Source: [Scytonema hofmanni] UTEX 2349 (GTDB lineage Bacteria > Cyanobacteriota > Cyanobacteriia > Cyanobacteriales > Nostocaceae). Taken from it: 64,000 nt of DNA. Where the stretch lies: assembly GCF_000582685.1 (NCBI RefSeq), contig NZ_KK073768.1, positions 2,626,191-2,690,190 on the forward strand. Direction: 5' to 3'. Below the pieces are notes generated by a model, which was given only the letters and a program-made list of their open reading frames with translations, did not search any database and had not been told where the DNA came from. Position numbers and translations under genes: made by a program. Positions 41,733-50,010 of this stretch are shown here, one piece after another; positions within the stretch are counted from its first letter, which is position 1, and the number at the start of each line of letters is the position of its first letter.

Positions 41733-42353
41733 TTACCGCAAAAAGTTCCTTAACCACCTAATCGCCTCACTTGTTGTTTGCTGACTCGCAATTTGCAAAC
41801 ACTGCTGGACAATTTCTCTCACATTAGGAAAATAACTGCTTTCTCCAAGCACATAACTTTCACCCTGCAATTTATAAACCAACAATTGCTTATTCTTTAA
41901 CAGCCAAACCTCTGGCACTTTGTAAACCAGATAATCATTAATATCGCTATAACTAGTAACGTCTATTTCAATTACTAAATCTGGTGGGGGGTCATTTTCC
42001 CAGTCGATACGCTTCTTACCTACTACTGCTCTCCAATTTTCAATGTAAAAGCAATAGTCTGGTTCTATACCACTTATTTCTGGCAAACTCATGGTTATGG
42101 GAGTAAACGAGTCGTATCTTTGCTCTAAACGATCTAGAAAAACTTTCGCAATATCTGCCAGCAAGCTTACATCTCTTCCATGTTCAGGTAAAGGCGCCAT
42201 CAACCAAATTTCTCCTGGTCGGTATTTGATCCGGGGGAGGGAGCGATCGCCTAATTGCAAAAGCATCCTTTGGTATTCTTGCCAGTTTCCCAGAAGTTTC
42301 AACACAGCACCAGGAGGCAATTCAATTTTTTCTGCTGTAATTACAGTATTCAT
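41733..42353 (-). CDS. Uma2-family endonuclease, intact
   Basis: 206 residues. This is the only complete Uma2 gene in the window: ELPPGAVLKLLGNWQEYQRM, KYRPGEIWLMAPLPEHG, GIEPDYCFYIEN, and PPPDLVIEIDVTSYSDIND, which provides the D...ExK/E-x-D acidic core. The C-terminus has VPEVWLLKNKQLLVYKLQGE. The start codon lies 1 bp past the stop of the dienelactone hydrolase gene, so they are co-transcribed. The nuclease function is inferred from the PD-(D/E)XK fold; the biological role is unknown. Confidence 0.85.
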   Translation of the reverse strand: MNTVITAEKIELPPGAVLKLLGNWQEYQRMLLQLGDRSLPRIKYRPGEIWLMAPLPEHGRDVSLLADIAKVFLDRLEQRYDSFTPITMSLPEISGIEPDYCFYIENWRAVVGKKRIDWENDPPPDLVIEIDVTSYSDINDYLVYKVPEVWLLKNKQLLVYKLQGESYVLGESSYFPNVREIVQQCLQIASQQTTSEAIRWLRNFLR

Positions 42354-42354
42354 A

Positions 42355-43068
42355 TTACTTCAAATGTTTATCGAAGAACATTCTAAGTTCTCGCCAAGAA
42401 TCTTCCGCTGCCAAGGGGTTATAGTTAGAACGCTCGTTGCAGAAAAACCCGTGGTCGGCATCACTGTAAACCTTCAAGGTGTATTCTTTACCGAGTTCTT
42501 TGAATCGGGATTCAATTTCTGTAACACGTTCTTGAGGAATAAATGGATCGACACCACCGAAGAAAAAGTATACGGGTACAGTAATATTTGTTACTGCCTC
42601 GATCCACTCATCTAAAACAACACCATAAAAGGGAGCTGCCGCAGCGATCGCGTCCGACATTTTGCAAGCAGTGAGAAAGGTCAATCCACCACCCAAGCAA
42701 AACCCTGTAACGCCTATTTTATCTGGGTTCACATCGCTTCGTGACTTCACATAAACCAGTGCTGCCCGAATATCCTCTTCTATGGGTTTGCCAAAATCGA
42801 GACGCCACATCATCGCTCTCGCTTGCTCAACCTCATCATATCCAAATTTGTTATTTGGCAACTCGCGATAGTATAAATCCGGCGCGATAACTACGTACCC
42901 GACCTTGGCAATCCGCGCTGCTACGTCTCGAATGTGCTGCGTTAAGCCAAAAGCTTCCATCAAAAGTAGGACGGCTGGTTTGCGGTCAGGTTCAGTAGGT
43001 GTACACAAGAAAGCCGGCATCTCTCCATCGGGGGTGGAAATCATCACCTCTGTCTGTTCGATTTTCAT
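42355..43068 (-). CDS. Dienelactone hydrolase family protein
   Basis: 237 residues from the ATG at 43068, which follows AGAGG; the frame is open upstream to 43131 but has no ribosome site there. An alpha/beta hydrolase with the cysteine nucleophile in GFCLGGG, the acid in FGGVDPFIP, and the histidine in DADHGFFCNERS. Other marks are PAVLLLMEAFGLTQHIRDVA and VIAPDLYYRE. The natural substrate in cyanobacteria is unknown. It is the first gene of a two-gene unit with the intact Uma2 gene. Confidence 0.92.
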   Translation of the reverse strand: MKIEQTEVMISTPDGEMPAFLCTPTEPDRKPAVLLLMEAFGLTQHIRDVAARIAKVGYVVIAPDLYYRELPNNKFGYDEVEQARAMMWRLDFGKPIEEDIRAALVYVKSRSDVNPDKIGVTGFCLGGGLTFLTACKMSDAIAAAAPFYGVVLDEWIEAVTNITVPVYFFFGGVDPFIPQERVTEIESRFKELGKEYTLKVYSDADHGFFCNERSNYNPLAAEDSWRELRMFFDKHLK

Positions 43069-43260
43069 ATCTTTTACCTCTGTCTTTACGATAAGACGTA
43101 TAGACTTGTGCTGAAAATTATTAGCCTGCAATATCCCACTATCTACTAATGATCAGTGAGTGTAATACATTTTGATTCATCCGAAGCGAAAAATAATCTG
43201 TAGCACTCTGACGGCAACCTCGTGCGAAAGACGCAGTTTTCCTTATTTGAGCTTCTGAAC

Positions 43261-43482
43261 AGGAATTTTCCTACTTCAAACAGGAATTTTCCTACTTCAA
43301 ACAAGAATCTTCCTACTTCAAACAGGAATTTTCCTACTTCAAACAGGAATTTTCCTACTTCAAACAAGAATCTTCCTACTTCAAACAAGAATCTTCCTAC
43401 TTCAAACAAGAATTTTCCTACTTCAAACAAGAAGCTTCCTACTTCAAACAAGAATCTTCCTACTTCAAACAAGAAGCTTCCT
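43261..43482. repeat. 21-bp minisatellite, ten full units
   Basis: Ten head-to-tail copies of a 21-bp unit, AGGAATTTTCCTACTTCAAAC and variants, plus a partial unit. It is open in frames on both strands (NFPTSNK heptapeptides one way, FLFEVGK the other) purely because 21 is a multiple of three. No ribosome site or family is present, so it is annotated as a noncoding repeat. Confidence 0.85.
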
Positions 43483-43624
43483 GTTTAGAACAAGAAACTT
43501 TCTGTTTAAAACAGGAAACTCCGAAAAAATTATATCCTCAGCCGTGAACTTTTTTCTTGCTCTTATTCGTAGTGAGCGATTTATCGCTCAATTTAAAGCG
43601 CTAAAGCGCTTACTACTTAAGAGT

Positions 43625-44431
43625 TTAAATTGTCACCTGATTTACAAAGGGCTGAAATACAGGTTGTAACTCTGCACGACTGACAACAAGAGTGGGGAAA
43701 GAGCGATCGCTATAATCTTCTCCCGATAATAAAGGAAATGGCTCTGTCTTCAAAGATACCCAACTTCCCCCTGCTGCCTGAACAATTACCCAAGCGGCAG
43801 CAAGATCCCAAACTTTTGGTGTTGCTTCCATACCACCCAATACAGCCCCTGTCGCCACTGTGAGAAAATTATAGCTAGCAACGCCTAACATGCGAATTTT
43901 GCAGGGAAAACCTTTTTGGATGGCTGTTGTACTGCGAGAACAAAGGTTAAAAAAGTGGTTGTTGCTCGGATCATCAGCACTGCTGTGGATGGGATGAAGA
44001 TTGAGAAATGCCCCTGTAGGTGTTGCTAACTCAGATGTTCCTTGCCAAAAGCCGTGAAAAGCTTGGTTTGTTGGTGGCACATATACATAGCCAAAAACGG
44101 GTACACCTCGATACAGTAAACCGAGGGAAATTGTCCAAATAGGAATACCCCGTGTAAAGTTAGTTGTGCCATCAAGAGGGTCAATTACCCAGCACCACTC
44201 TGTACCGGGAAACACCTTATCAGCTTCTTCGCTGAGGATGCCATAACCGGCAAAAGTGGAAGCGATCGCATCACAAATTGTCTGATCTGCCCATTTATCA
44301 GCTTGTGTAACCAAAGATCCATCAGCTTTTTGCGAAGCTTGCACTTGCCCAAAATCTAGCATTAGCTGCTGACCTACCCTGGTGGTAGTGGTTTGGGCAA
44401 ATTCGAGAATAGTTGTCCAAAAATCACTCAT
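43625..44431 (-). CDS. Inositol monophosphatase family protein
   Basis: 268 residues from the ATG at 44431 (MSDFWTTILEFAQTTTTRVG). The upstream 21 codons of the open frame come from a CCCATTCC tandem repeat and are excluded. Metal-site motifs are GILSEEADKVFPG, WVIDPLDGTTNFTRGIP and VWDLAAAWVIVQAAGG, those of the Mg-dependent IMPase/FBPase/CysQ superfamily. The substrate could be inositol phosphate, histidinol phosphate or a related sugar phosphate; the sequence does not settle it. Confidence 0.92.
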   Translation of the reverse strand: MSDFWTTILEFAQTTTTRVGQQLMLDFGQVQASQKADGSLVTQADKWADQTICDAIASTFAGYGILSEEADKVFPGTEWCWVIDPLDGTTNFTRGIPIWTISLGLLYRGVPVFGYVYVPPTNQAFHGFWQGTSELATPTGAFLNLHPIHSSADDPSNNHFFNLCSRSTTAIQKGFPCKIRMLGVASYNFLTVATGAVLGGMEATPKVWDLAAAWVIVQAAGGSWVSLKTEPFPLLSGEDYSDRSFPTLVVSRAELQPVFQPFVNQVTI

Positions 44432-44579
44432 AGAAAAAATGGGAATTGGGGCATTGGGCATTGGGGAATGGGAATGGGAATGGGTAATGGGCACACTCGA
44501 ATTAAAGACGCTCGATTTTTTATGCGCGTTTTATATCTAATAGCACTCTTTCCATGCCCTATGCCCCATGCCCCATTCC

Positions 44580-46004
44580 CTAATCTAAATCGCTTTCTAA
44601 AATAGAGGCGATCGCAAGCTTGGCGTTATTCTGAAATTCTGTAACATTGACTTGACTTAAAAACCACAGCGCCACCAAAATACCTACAGCTTGCATGGCA
44701 AACACTAAACCGTAGGCTTGAAGTGGCGTTGTCAAAAAAGCTTTCCCCAAATTCAACAGCGCACCACCAAATACTGTAGATAATGCTCTTGCCATTGCTT
44801 GTGCTAATCCCCAAGCACCGATAAATGTCCCCGCAGTTTCCACGGCAGTAAGATCCAACATCAAACTTAAGGCTCCGGTTGTCGTTACACCAGAAGCAAA
44901 ACCAAACAAAATTAAACTTAATTGCAACAGCTTTGGTTCTTGAGTTGTTCCCGCCAAAATAATCAAGAGCGAACATATCGCTACCCCCACACATCCTAGC
45001 TTGGTGGTGTTTTTCTTTCCGATGCGTGGGGCAATCAAAAAGCCGGTGACACTCAAACCAACTAGCGTCCCCGTACCAAAGAAAGCATTCAGCTTAGTTG
45101 TTTCAGCGATCGTCATATTAAACACTTGACCACCGTAAGGTTCCAAAACTGCATCTTGCAAAAACAAGCTGATGGTCATTAGTAGCAAAAAGCTGAAAAA
45201 TATCCCCGTTTGCCGACTCGCTGTTAGCACTCGCAGCGCTCTACCCAAAGTAATTTTATCTTCGCGCTCAACCGCCGTCGAACGAGTAGTATATAGAGAA
45301 TATTTTTTTTCTACGCCAACTGTCGCGAGAAAGCATAAACCGACGACAATTGCCGGTACGATTAAAAACAAACGATTAATTTGCGATCGCAGTACATCTA
45401 ACGGTGCATTTAAAGCAATTTGCTTGAGTAAGCCGCTGCTAATAATTGCCCCGACAATGATCCCCACCATCAGCATTGACCAAACAACCCCGACTAATTT
45501 TGAGCGGTTGTCTTCATCAGAAACATCAACTAACAACGCTGCGAAAGGTGTGGCACTCAAGCCGATCGCCAAGCCGTAGAGTGCGAAGATCAAAGCGAGA
45601 AATATTGCCCAAATTGTAGTTTGAGTTGTCCAAATTCCCCCTTGCAAACTCAAACCGAGTTGCCAAACCACTTGTACCGCTAAAAACGAAGCGATCGCAA
45701 ACAAAACCGCACCCAACCAGATATAACCAGTGCGGTGATAGCCAAACAGCAATTTAGAATCTGACATTTGTCCAAACCAGACTCGTGTCGGTGAAACAAA
45801 TTGATGCATAGCGATCGTACCAGCTGCAATTAACGCCGGTACTTTCAACTCTTCAATCATAACTCGATTCAGCACTCCCAAAGTGAGAATCGACATAATA
45901 CCCAACCCCATCTGAAATAATCCCAGCCGAAACATCGTCAAAACTTTGATTCGGGGGGTACTCACAAAAGCTGACCGAGAATCAGATAAATCACCGCTTG
46001 CCAT
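44580..46004 (-). CDS. PucC/BCH-family MFS carrier
   Basis: 474 residues with about 12 hydrophobic segments. It matches the BCH1/PucC branch of the major facilitator superfamily: FRLGLFQMGLGIMSILTLGV, MIEELKVPALIAAGTIAMHQ, PTRVWFGQMSDSKLLFGYHR, and AGTFIGAWGLAQAMARALST. Relatives in purple bacteria aid light-harvesting complex assembly, and in cyanobacteria they are thought to deliver chlorophyll to thylakoid proteins. chlG lies 5 kb away but is not linked in an operon. Confidence 0.9.
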   Translation of the reverse strand: MASGDLSDSRSAFVSTPRIKVLTMFRLGLFQMGLGIMSILTLGVLNRVMIEELKVPALIAAGTIAMHQFVSPTRVWFGQMSDSKLLFGYHRTGYIWLGAVLFAIASFLAVQVVWQLGLSLQGGIWTTQTTIWAIFLALIFALYGLAIGLSATPFAALLVDVSDEDNRSKLVGVVWSMLMVGIIVGAIISSGLLKQIALNAPLDVLRSQINRLFLIVPAIVVGLCFLATVGVEKKYSLYTTRSTAVEREDKITLGRALRVLTASRQTGIFFSFLLLMTISLFLQDAVLEPYGGQVFNMTIAETTKLNAFFGTGTLVGLSVTGFLIAPRIGKKNTTKLGCVGVAICSLLIILAGTTQEPKLLQLSLILFGFASGVTTTGALSLMLDLTAVETAGTFIGAWGLAQAMARALSTVFGGALLNLGKAFLTTPLQAYGLVFAMQAVGILVALWFLSQVNVTEFQNNAKLAIASILESDLD

Positions 46005-46157
46005 ATTTTTTTCGAGATTAATCGGATTTTTTTATCTATTTTCCAGGATAAACTTTATAGGTGAGGTAGTAAGCGCTGAAGCTATATAAATTTTCTTTTT
46101 CACCCTTTTTTTAAGGAGGTCGCCGCTGGCGGAGGGATTATAATCTAGAAATAACTT

Positions 46158-46715
46158 ATGCCAATTTTCAATAAAGGAAACCTTAACAATTCAGATTTTC
46201 ATCTGCCTTATAATCCTCAATTATTATCCAGAGCAAAACAACTTGGTCAAAACCCCACTCCTGCTGAGAAAAAGCTTTGGCAAGACTATCTAAGAACATT
46301 TCGATTTCGTGTTTTGCGTCAAAGACCGATCAATCACTTCATCGTTGACTTTTACTGTGCTGCACTCAAACTGGTAATTGAAATTGATGGGGAAAGTCAT
46401 TTTACCCAAGACGGGCAAGTATATGACCAACAGAGAACGGAAATTCTTGAGGGATATGGATTGAGTGTTTTAAGATTTACAAATGATGCCGTGTTCAATA
46501 ATTTTGAGGGAGTGTGTCAGAAGATTGAGTATATAATCCCCTCAACCCCCCTTCAAAAGCAGGGCTGTTTCATTCGACAAGGTATGTATTTTGTCAAGAC
46601 CATTGGCGATAAATATTTGGGCTTTAGTCATGAATTGTTGACCAAATTGAAGCCTAATATTGAATGCCTTGCTTATTTTTCATCTCCTGAACCCTTGATC
46701 TTTAAAGGCTTTTAG
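46158..46715 (+). CDS. DUF559 endonuclease-like protein with MITE-encoded tail
   Basis: 185 residues. Residues about 20-130 are a DUF559 (very-short-patch-repair-like) domain: AKQLGQNPTPAEKKLWQDYL, FRVLRQRPINHFIVDFYCA, LVIEIDGESHF, and RTEILEGYGLSVLRFTN. From about residue 133 the sequence is encoded by the MITE at 46555, whose left end begins in the codons after PSTPLQ. The tail (GDKYLGFSHELLTKLKPNIE) is therefore foreign to the family, whose members usually end near 120-135 residues. The nuclease core looks intact. Confidence 0.8.
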   Translation: MPIFNKGNLNNSDFHLPYNPQLLSRAKQLGQNPTPAEKKLWQDYLRTFRFRVLRQRPINHFIVDFYCAALKLVIEIDGESHFTQDGQVYDQQRTEILEGYGLSVLRFTNDAVFNNFEGVCQKIEYIIPSTPLQKQGCFIRQGMYFVKTIGDKYLGFSHELLTKLKPNIECLAYFSSPEPLIFKGF

Positions 46716-46737
46716 GGAATGAAACAGCCCTGCTTTT
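46555..46737. repeat. MITE family 3, inserted at the 3' end of the DUF559 gene
   Basis: 183 bp with perfect 21-bp inverted ends, AAAAGCAGGGCTGTTTCATTC and its complement. Beyond them the flanks are also imperfectly inverted (CCCCCTT on the left, AAGGGGG on the right), so the true ends may lie about 10-20 bp further out. The element supplies the stop codon of the host gene. Confidence 0.82.
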
Positions 46738-46906
46738 TTAAGGGGGATTTAGGGGGATCTCCGAGGACTATGGTTTTGTACAGAGATGCGTGTACACAGG
46801 TAGCCTTTTTAAGGGGGAAGGGGGGATCTTCACTCTTTTGAAATCGCGAGACTAGCAACTCTTAAAACTGATCTTTATTCTTACTAAACTCTACCTTCTA
46901 AAAAAA

Positions 46907-47857
46907 GTGACAACTATCACATTAGGACAAAACGGACCGGCTGTAACACCTCTTTGTATCGGCACTTGGGCTTGGGGTGATAAACTTTTTTGGAATTATG
47001 GCAATGGCTACAATTCCGAACAACTCAAAGAAGCTTTTATTGCAGCAATAGATGCTGGTATCACTTTCTTTGATACTGCCGAAGTTTACGGCTTGGGAAT
47101 GAGTGAAGAATTCTTGGGGCAATTCATGCAACAGACTTCCCAACAAGTGCAAATTGCTACCAAATATGGTCCCGCACCTTGGCGATTTACATCTCAATCA
47201 GTTGCCGATGCCTTAACAGCCAGCCTCAAACGCTTACGAGTCGAGCAAGTTGCTTTGTATCAAGTACATTGGTCTTTCGCCTTTTTTATGAGTCAACAAA
47301 CTCTCATGAATGCCCTTGCAGATGAAGTAAAACGGGGCAGAATCGCTACAGTTGGTGTCAGTAATTACTCGGCAGAACAAATGCGAGAGGCGCATGATAT
47401 CTTGGCTAAACGGGGTGTACCTTTAGCAGTGAATCAGGTACGCTACTCTTTACTGACGCGGCAAATCGAAAGTAATGGCATTTTTGCCGCTGCCCGTGAG
47501 TTGGGTGTAACAATCTTGGCATACAGTCCTTTAGCCCAGGGATTACTTACAGGTAAATACACACCTGATAGCACAGAAACTCCCAACGGTGCTAGGAAAA
47601 TGGACTCGCGATTTAGTAAAGAGGGCTTGCAAAAAATTGCACCCGTGATTTCCTTGCTACGCAATATTGGCGATAAATACAATCTTACTCCCGCTCAAGT
47701 TGCTCTCAATTGGTTAATTGCTCAGGGAAACACAATCCCCATTGCTGGAGTAAAAACCGCTCAACAAGTACGACAAAACGCCGGCGCTTTAGGTTGGCAA
47801 TTGACTGATGATGAAGTTGCCGAGTTAGATGAAGTTAGCCGTCCTTGGCTGCATTAA
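46907..47857 (+). CDS. Aldo/keto reductase
   Basis: 316 residues from a GTG at 46907, the only start near the family N-terminus (TTITLGQNGPAVTPLCIGTW). The catalytic tetrad is visible: Asp and Tyr in FFDTAEVYG, Lys in IATKYG, and His in LYQVHWSF. The NADPH-binding C-terminal part has LAYSPLAQGLLTGKY and NTIPIAGVKTAQQ. It is of the AKR13/YakC-like type; substrate unknown. The ribosome site is weak. Confidence 0.92.
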   Translation: MTTITLGQNGPAVTPLCIGTWAWGDKLFWNYGNGYNSEQLKEAFIAAIDAGITFFDTAEVYGLGMSEEFLGQFMQQTSQQVQIATKYGPAPWRFTSQSVADALTASLKRLRVEQVALYQVHWSFAFFMSQQTLMNALADEVKRGRIATVGVSNYSAEQMREAHDILAKRGVPLAVNQVRYSLLTRQIESNGIFAAARELGVTILAYSPLAQGLLTGKYTPDSTETPNGARKMDSRFSKEGLQKIAPVISLLRNIGDKYNLTPAQVALNWLIAQGNTIPIAGVKTAQQVRQNAGALGWQLTDDEVAELDEVSRPWLH

Positions 47858-47921
47858 TTACAGATAAAACTCCGCGAACCTCCGCGTTTACCTCAGCGTC
47901 CCTCTGCGTTTAAATTCTTAA

Positions 47922-48350
47922 TTATTCAAACACAGGGGGCCACAGTTCTGATACTGTTAGCTCCCAACCCGGTAATAAATCTGGTAATGTTAGCTTGTCG
48001 TTATCTTGGAAAACTATCGGTTCTTGGTTGAGTCGGTAAACTGTTAACGTCAATTCGTCAGGGTCAATTAAGATACCCACACTCGATCCAAGTTGCAGAA
48101 ATAGTTGAATCTTTTCTTGTAGCGTTTTGATGCGTTCGCAAAGCGTGTCCGTTCGCGCAGCGTCTCCGTAAGGAGAAGGACTCTCGCTTTTGGATTTGAC
48201 TTCAACTATTAAATCTGGTACTAATTCCACAAAATCGCGCTTAGTTCTTTTCAGGCGATCGGCACGAACAAAAGATACATCCGGAGCGCGTAAGTTTCTC
48301 TTTAATTTATCAGCTTGTTCTATGCGTTGCCCGAAACCCTTGTAGAGACG
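47922..48350 (-). pseudogene. Uma2-family gene, 5'-truncated and repeat-interrupted
   Basis: The frame reads RAPDVSFVRADR, then ELVPDLIVEVKSKSE, then a foreign stretch SPSPYGDAARTDTLCERI, then KTLQEKIQLFLQLGSSVGIL to a normal C-terminus. The foreign stretch is encoded by a GTCTCCGTAAGGAGA/CGCGCAGCG palindromic repeat that keeps the frame. Upstream the gene runs into the large palindrome at 48330 and meets TAA at 48351-48353, so its N-terminal third is gone. A start at the GTG at 48230 would give a 102-residue fragment. Confidence 0.75.
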
Positions 48351-48382
48351 TTACGCTGGAACGTCTCTACAAGGGTTTCGGG
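48330..48382. repeat. Large GAGACGTT palindrome, copy 4
   Basis: Two 23-bp arms (CCCGAAACCCTTGTAGAGACGTT and complement, read outward) form a near-perfect 53-bp inverted repeat. It replaces the 5' end of the Uma2 gene at 47922. A further degenerate copy follows at 48395-48431. Confidence 0.8.
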
Positions 48383-48394
48383 ATACATATTATT

Positions 48395-48431
48395 GTAGAG
48401 ACGTTCCGCTGGGACATCTTTACGTCTCTAC
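48395..48431. repeat. GAGACGTTCC palindrome, copy 5
   Basis: GTAGAGACGTTCC with a partly rearranged second half, ending 6 bp past the helicase stop. With copy 4 it fills the spacer downstream of the DEAD-box gene and may act as its terminator. Confidence 0.6.
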
Positions 48432-48437
48432 GACTAA

Positions 48438-49964
48438 TTAAGAAGCAGATTCTCTAGCAGGTGAACCAAGCTTTTTCGGTGTCATGGAAACATCGCGACG
48501 GGTTGTGCGAGGTTTGGGTTTGGGAGTACCACGTCTTTCTTCTTCAGAATTACCATCAGATTTATTCCAAGAAGTACGTGGGCGATCGCTTGAACCTTCA
48601 CGACGCTTAACCAACTTCGGCTTGGGACCCGACATATCCTCACTTGGAATGTCAGCATCTGATTGTTGCAGCCAAGCAGGACGAGTTTCATCGTAAGCGA
48701 TTTGCAATGCAGCAGCTGCGATCGCTTGGGGATCGTATTTTTCAATTAGTTCGCTGATAATCGGCAAAAATGAAGCCAGACGTTCGCCAGTTAAGGCTTC
48801 CCGCACTTGATCTTGCAATTTGTCGATGTGTCGCGCTTCAATTTGAGCGCGTGTGGGAATGGTTAATACATGCCAGCTTTGGCGTACATGACGCTCAAAA
48901 CCTTGCTGCTTGCGTCTTTCAAACGGCTGCACTAAAGATATTGCGGTTCCTTCTTTACCAGCACGACCTGTCCGACCAATTCGGTGAACGTAGGTTTCTG
49001 GGCTATCGGGTAAGTCGAAGTTGATGACGTGGGATAGTTGATCGACATCCAAACCGCGAGCTGCTATATCAGTTGCTACCACCCAGCGCACTTGACGATT
49101 ACGGAACCTGCTTAATAACCGTTCACGCGCTTGTTGCGACAAGTCACCGTGGTATTCATCGACACTATGACCGGCAGACTGCAATTGACTGGTAAGTTCG
49201 GCAGCTGTGCGTCGGGTGCGAACAAAGATTAAAGCTGTTTCTGGATCTTCCATTTCCAGAATTGGTTGTAAAGCTTTAGCTTTTGTCCAGTGACGGGGAA
49301 TCAAGTATGCTACTTGATTGATTTTATTTGGTGCGGCTTTTGGCTGTTCGACTGTGACTGTGGCAGGCGATCGCAAAAATCTGTTGACCAACGAGCGAAT
49401 CGAAGGCGGCATTGTTGCCGAAAATAAAGCTGTTTGCCGTTCTTTGGGTGCTTGTGCGAGAATTTTCTCTACATCATCAATAAAGCCCATGCTCAACATT
49501 TCATCGGCTTCATCTAACACAAACCACTTGACATTATCGAGCTTTAAACAGCCGCGATCGAGCAAGTCTATGACACGTCCTGGTGTACCCACGACCATGT
49601 GAACGCCGCGCTTGAGTTGGGACATTTGGCGCTCAATTGATTGACCTCCATAAATTGCCAACACGCGCAATCCATCATTACCAATAAATTGCTCAATGGC
49701 GTCGTGAACTTGCATTGCCAATTCACGAGTTGGAGTCAAAACTATGGCTTGCACAGCTCTGTGATTAACATCTAGCTGTTCTAAAATCGGCAGTGAAAAT
49801 GCTGCGGTTTTGCCTGTTCCTGTTTGAGATTGACCAACGACATCACGACCGGCTAATAGTTGAGGAATTGCTTGCTCTTGAATATTGGTTGGTGTAGTGA
49901 AACCTAGTTTTTCTAGTTGTTCCGAGCGTTCAACAGAAATACCTAATTCTACAAAAAGATTCAT
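48438..49964 (-). CDS. DEAD-box RNA helicase, CrhR/DeaD type
   Basis: 508 residues. Helicase motifs in order: LGFTTPTNIQEQAIP (Q motif), SQTGTGKTAAFSLP (I), PTRELAMQV (Ia), TPGRVIDLLDRG (Ib), VLDEADEMLSMGF (II), FSATMPPSI (III), VATDIAARGLDVDQLSHVIN (V), and HRIGRTGRAGKEG (VI). A C-terminal region of about 140 residues ends in a basic tail (KRREGSSDRPRTSWNKSDG). The size and tail fit the cyanobacterial cold- and redox-responsive CrhR family. The gene is upstream of nothing on its strand within 80 bp; rimO lies just before it. Confidence 0.94.
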   Translation of the reverse strand: MNLFVELGISVERSEQLEKLGFTTPTNIQEQAIPQLLAGRDVVGQSQTGTGKTAAFSLPILEQLDVNHRAVQAIVLTPTRELAMQVHDAIEQFIGNDGLRVLAIYGGQSIERQMSQLKRGVHMVVGTPGRVIDLLDRGCLKLDNVKWFVLDEADEMLSMGFIDDVEKILAQAPKERQTALFSATMPPSIRSLVNRFLRSPATVTVEQPKAAPNKINQVAYLIPRHWTKAKALQPILEMEDPETALIFVRTRRTAAELTSQLQSAGHSVDEYHGDLSQQARERLLSRFRNRQVRWVVATDIAARGLDVDQLSHVINFDLPDSPETYVHRIGRTGRAGKEGTAISLVQPFERRKQQGFERHVRQSWHVLTIPTRAQIEARHIDKLQDQVREALTGERLASFLPIISELIEKYDPQAIAAAALQIAYDETRPAWLQQSDADIPSEDMSGPKPKLVKRREGSSDRPRTSWNKSDGNSEEERRGTPKPKPRTTRRDVSMTPKKLGSPARESAS

Positions 49965-50010
49965 TAATTCTCCTAAGACTTATTTTGATTTAGACTCTTT
50001 AACCGACACT

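Noticed and set aside
43146..43488. Two open frames of heptapeptide repeats (NFPTSNK and FLFEVGK)
   Set aside because: They arise from a 21-bp minisatellite that is open on both strands. No ribosome site, family or non-repeat domain supports translation.
44432..44494. N-terminal extension of the IMPase-family protein (HSHSHSPMPNAPIP)
   Set aside because: It is encoded by a CCCATTCC tandem repeat; the family N-terminus begins at the ATG at 44431.
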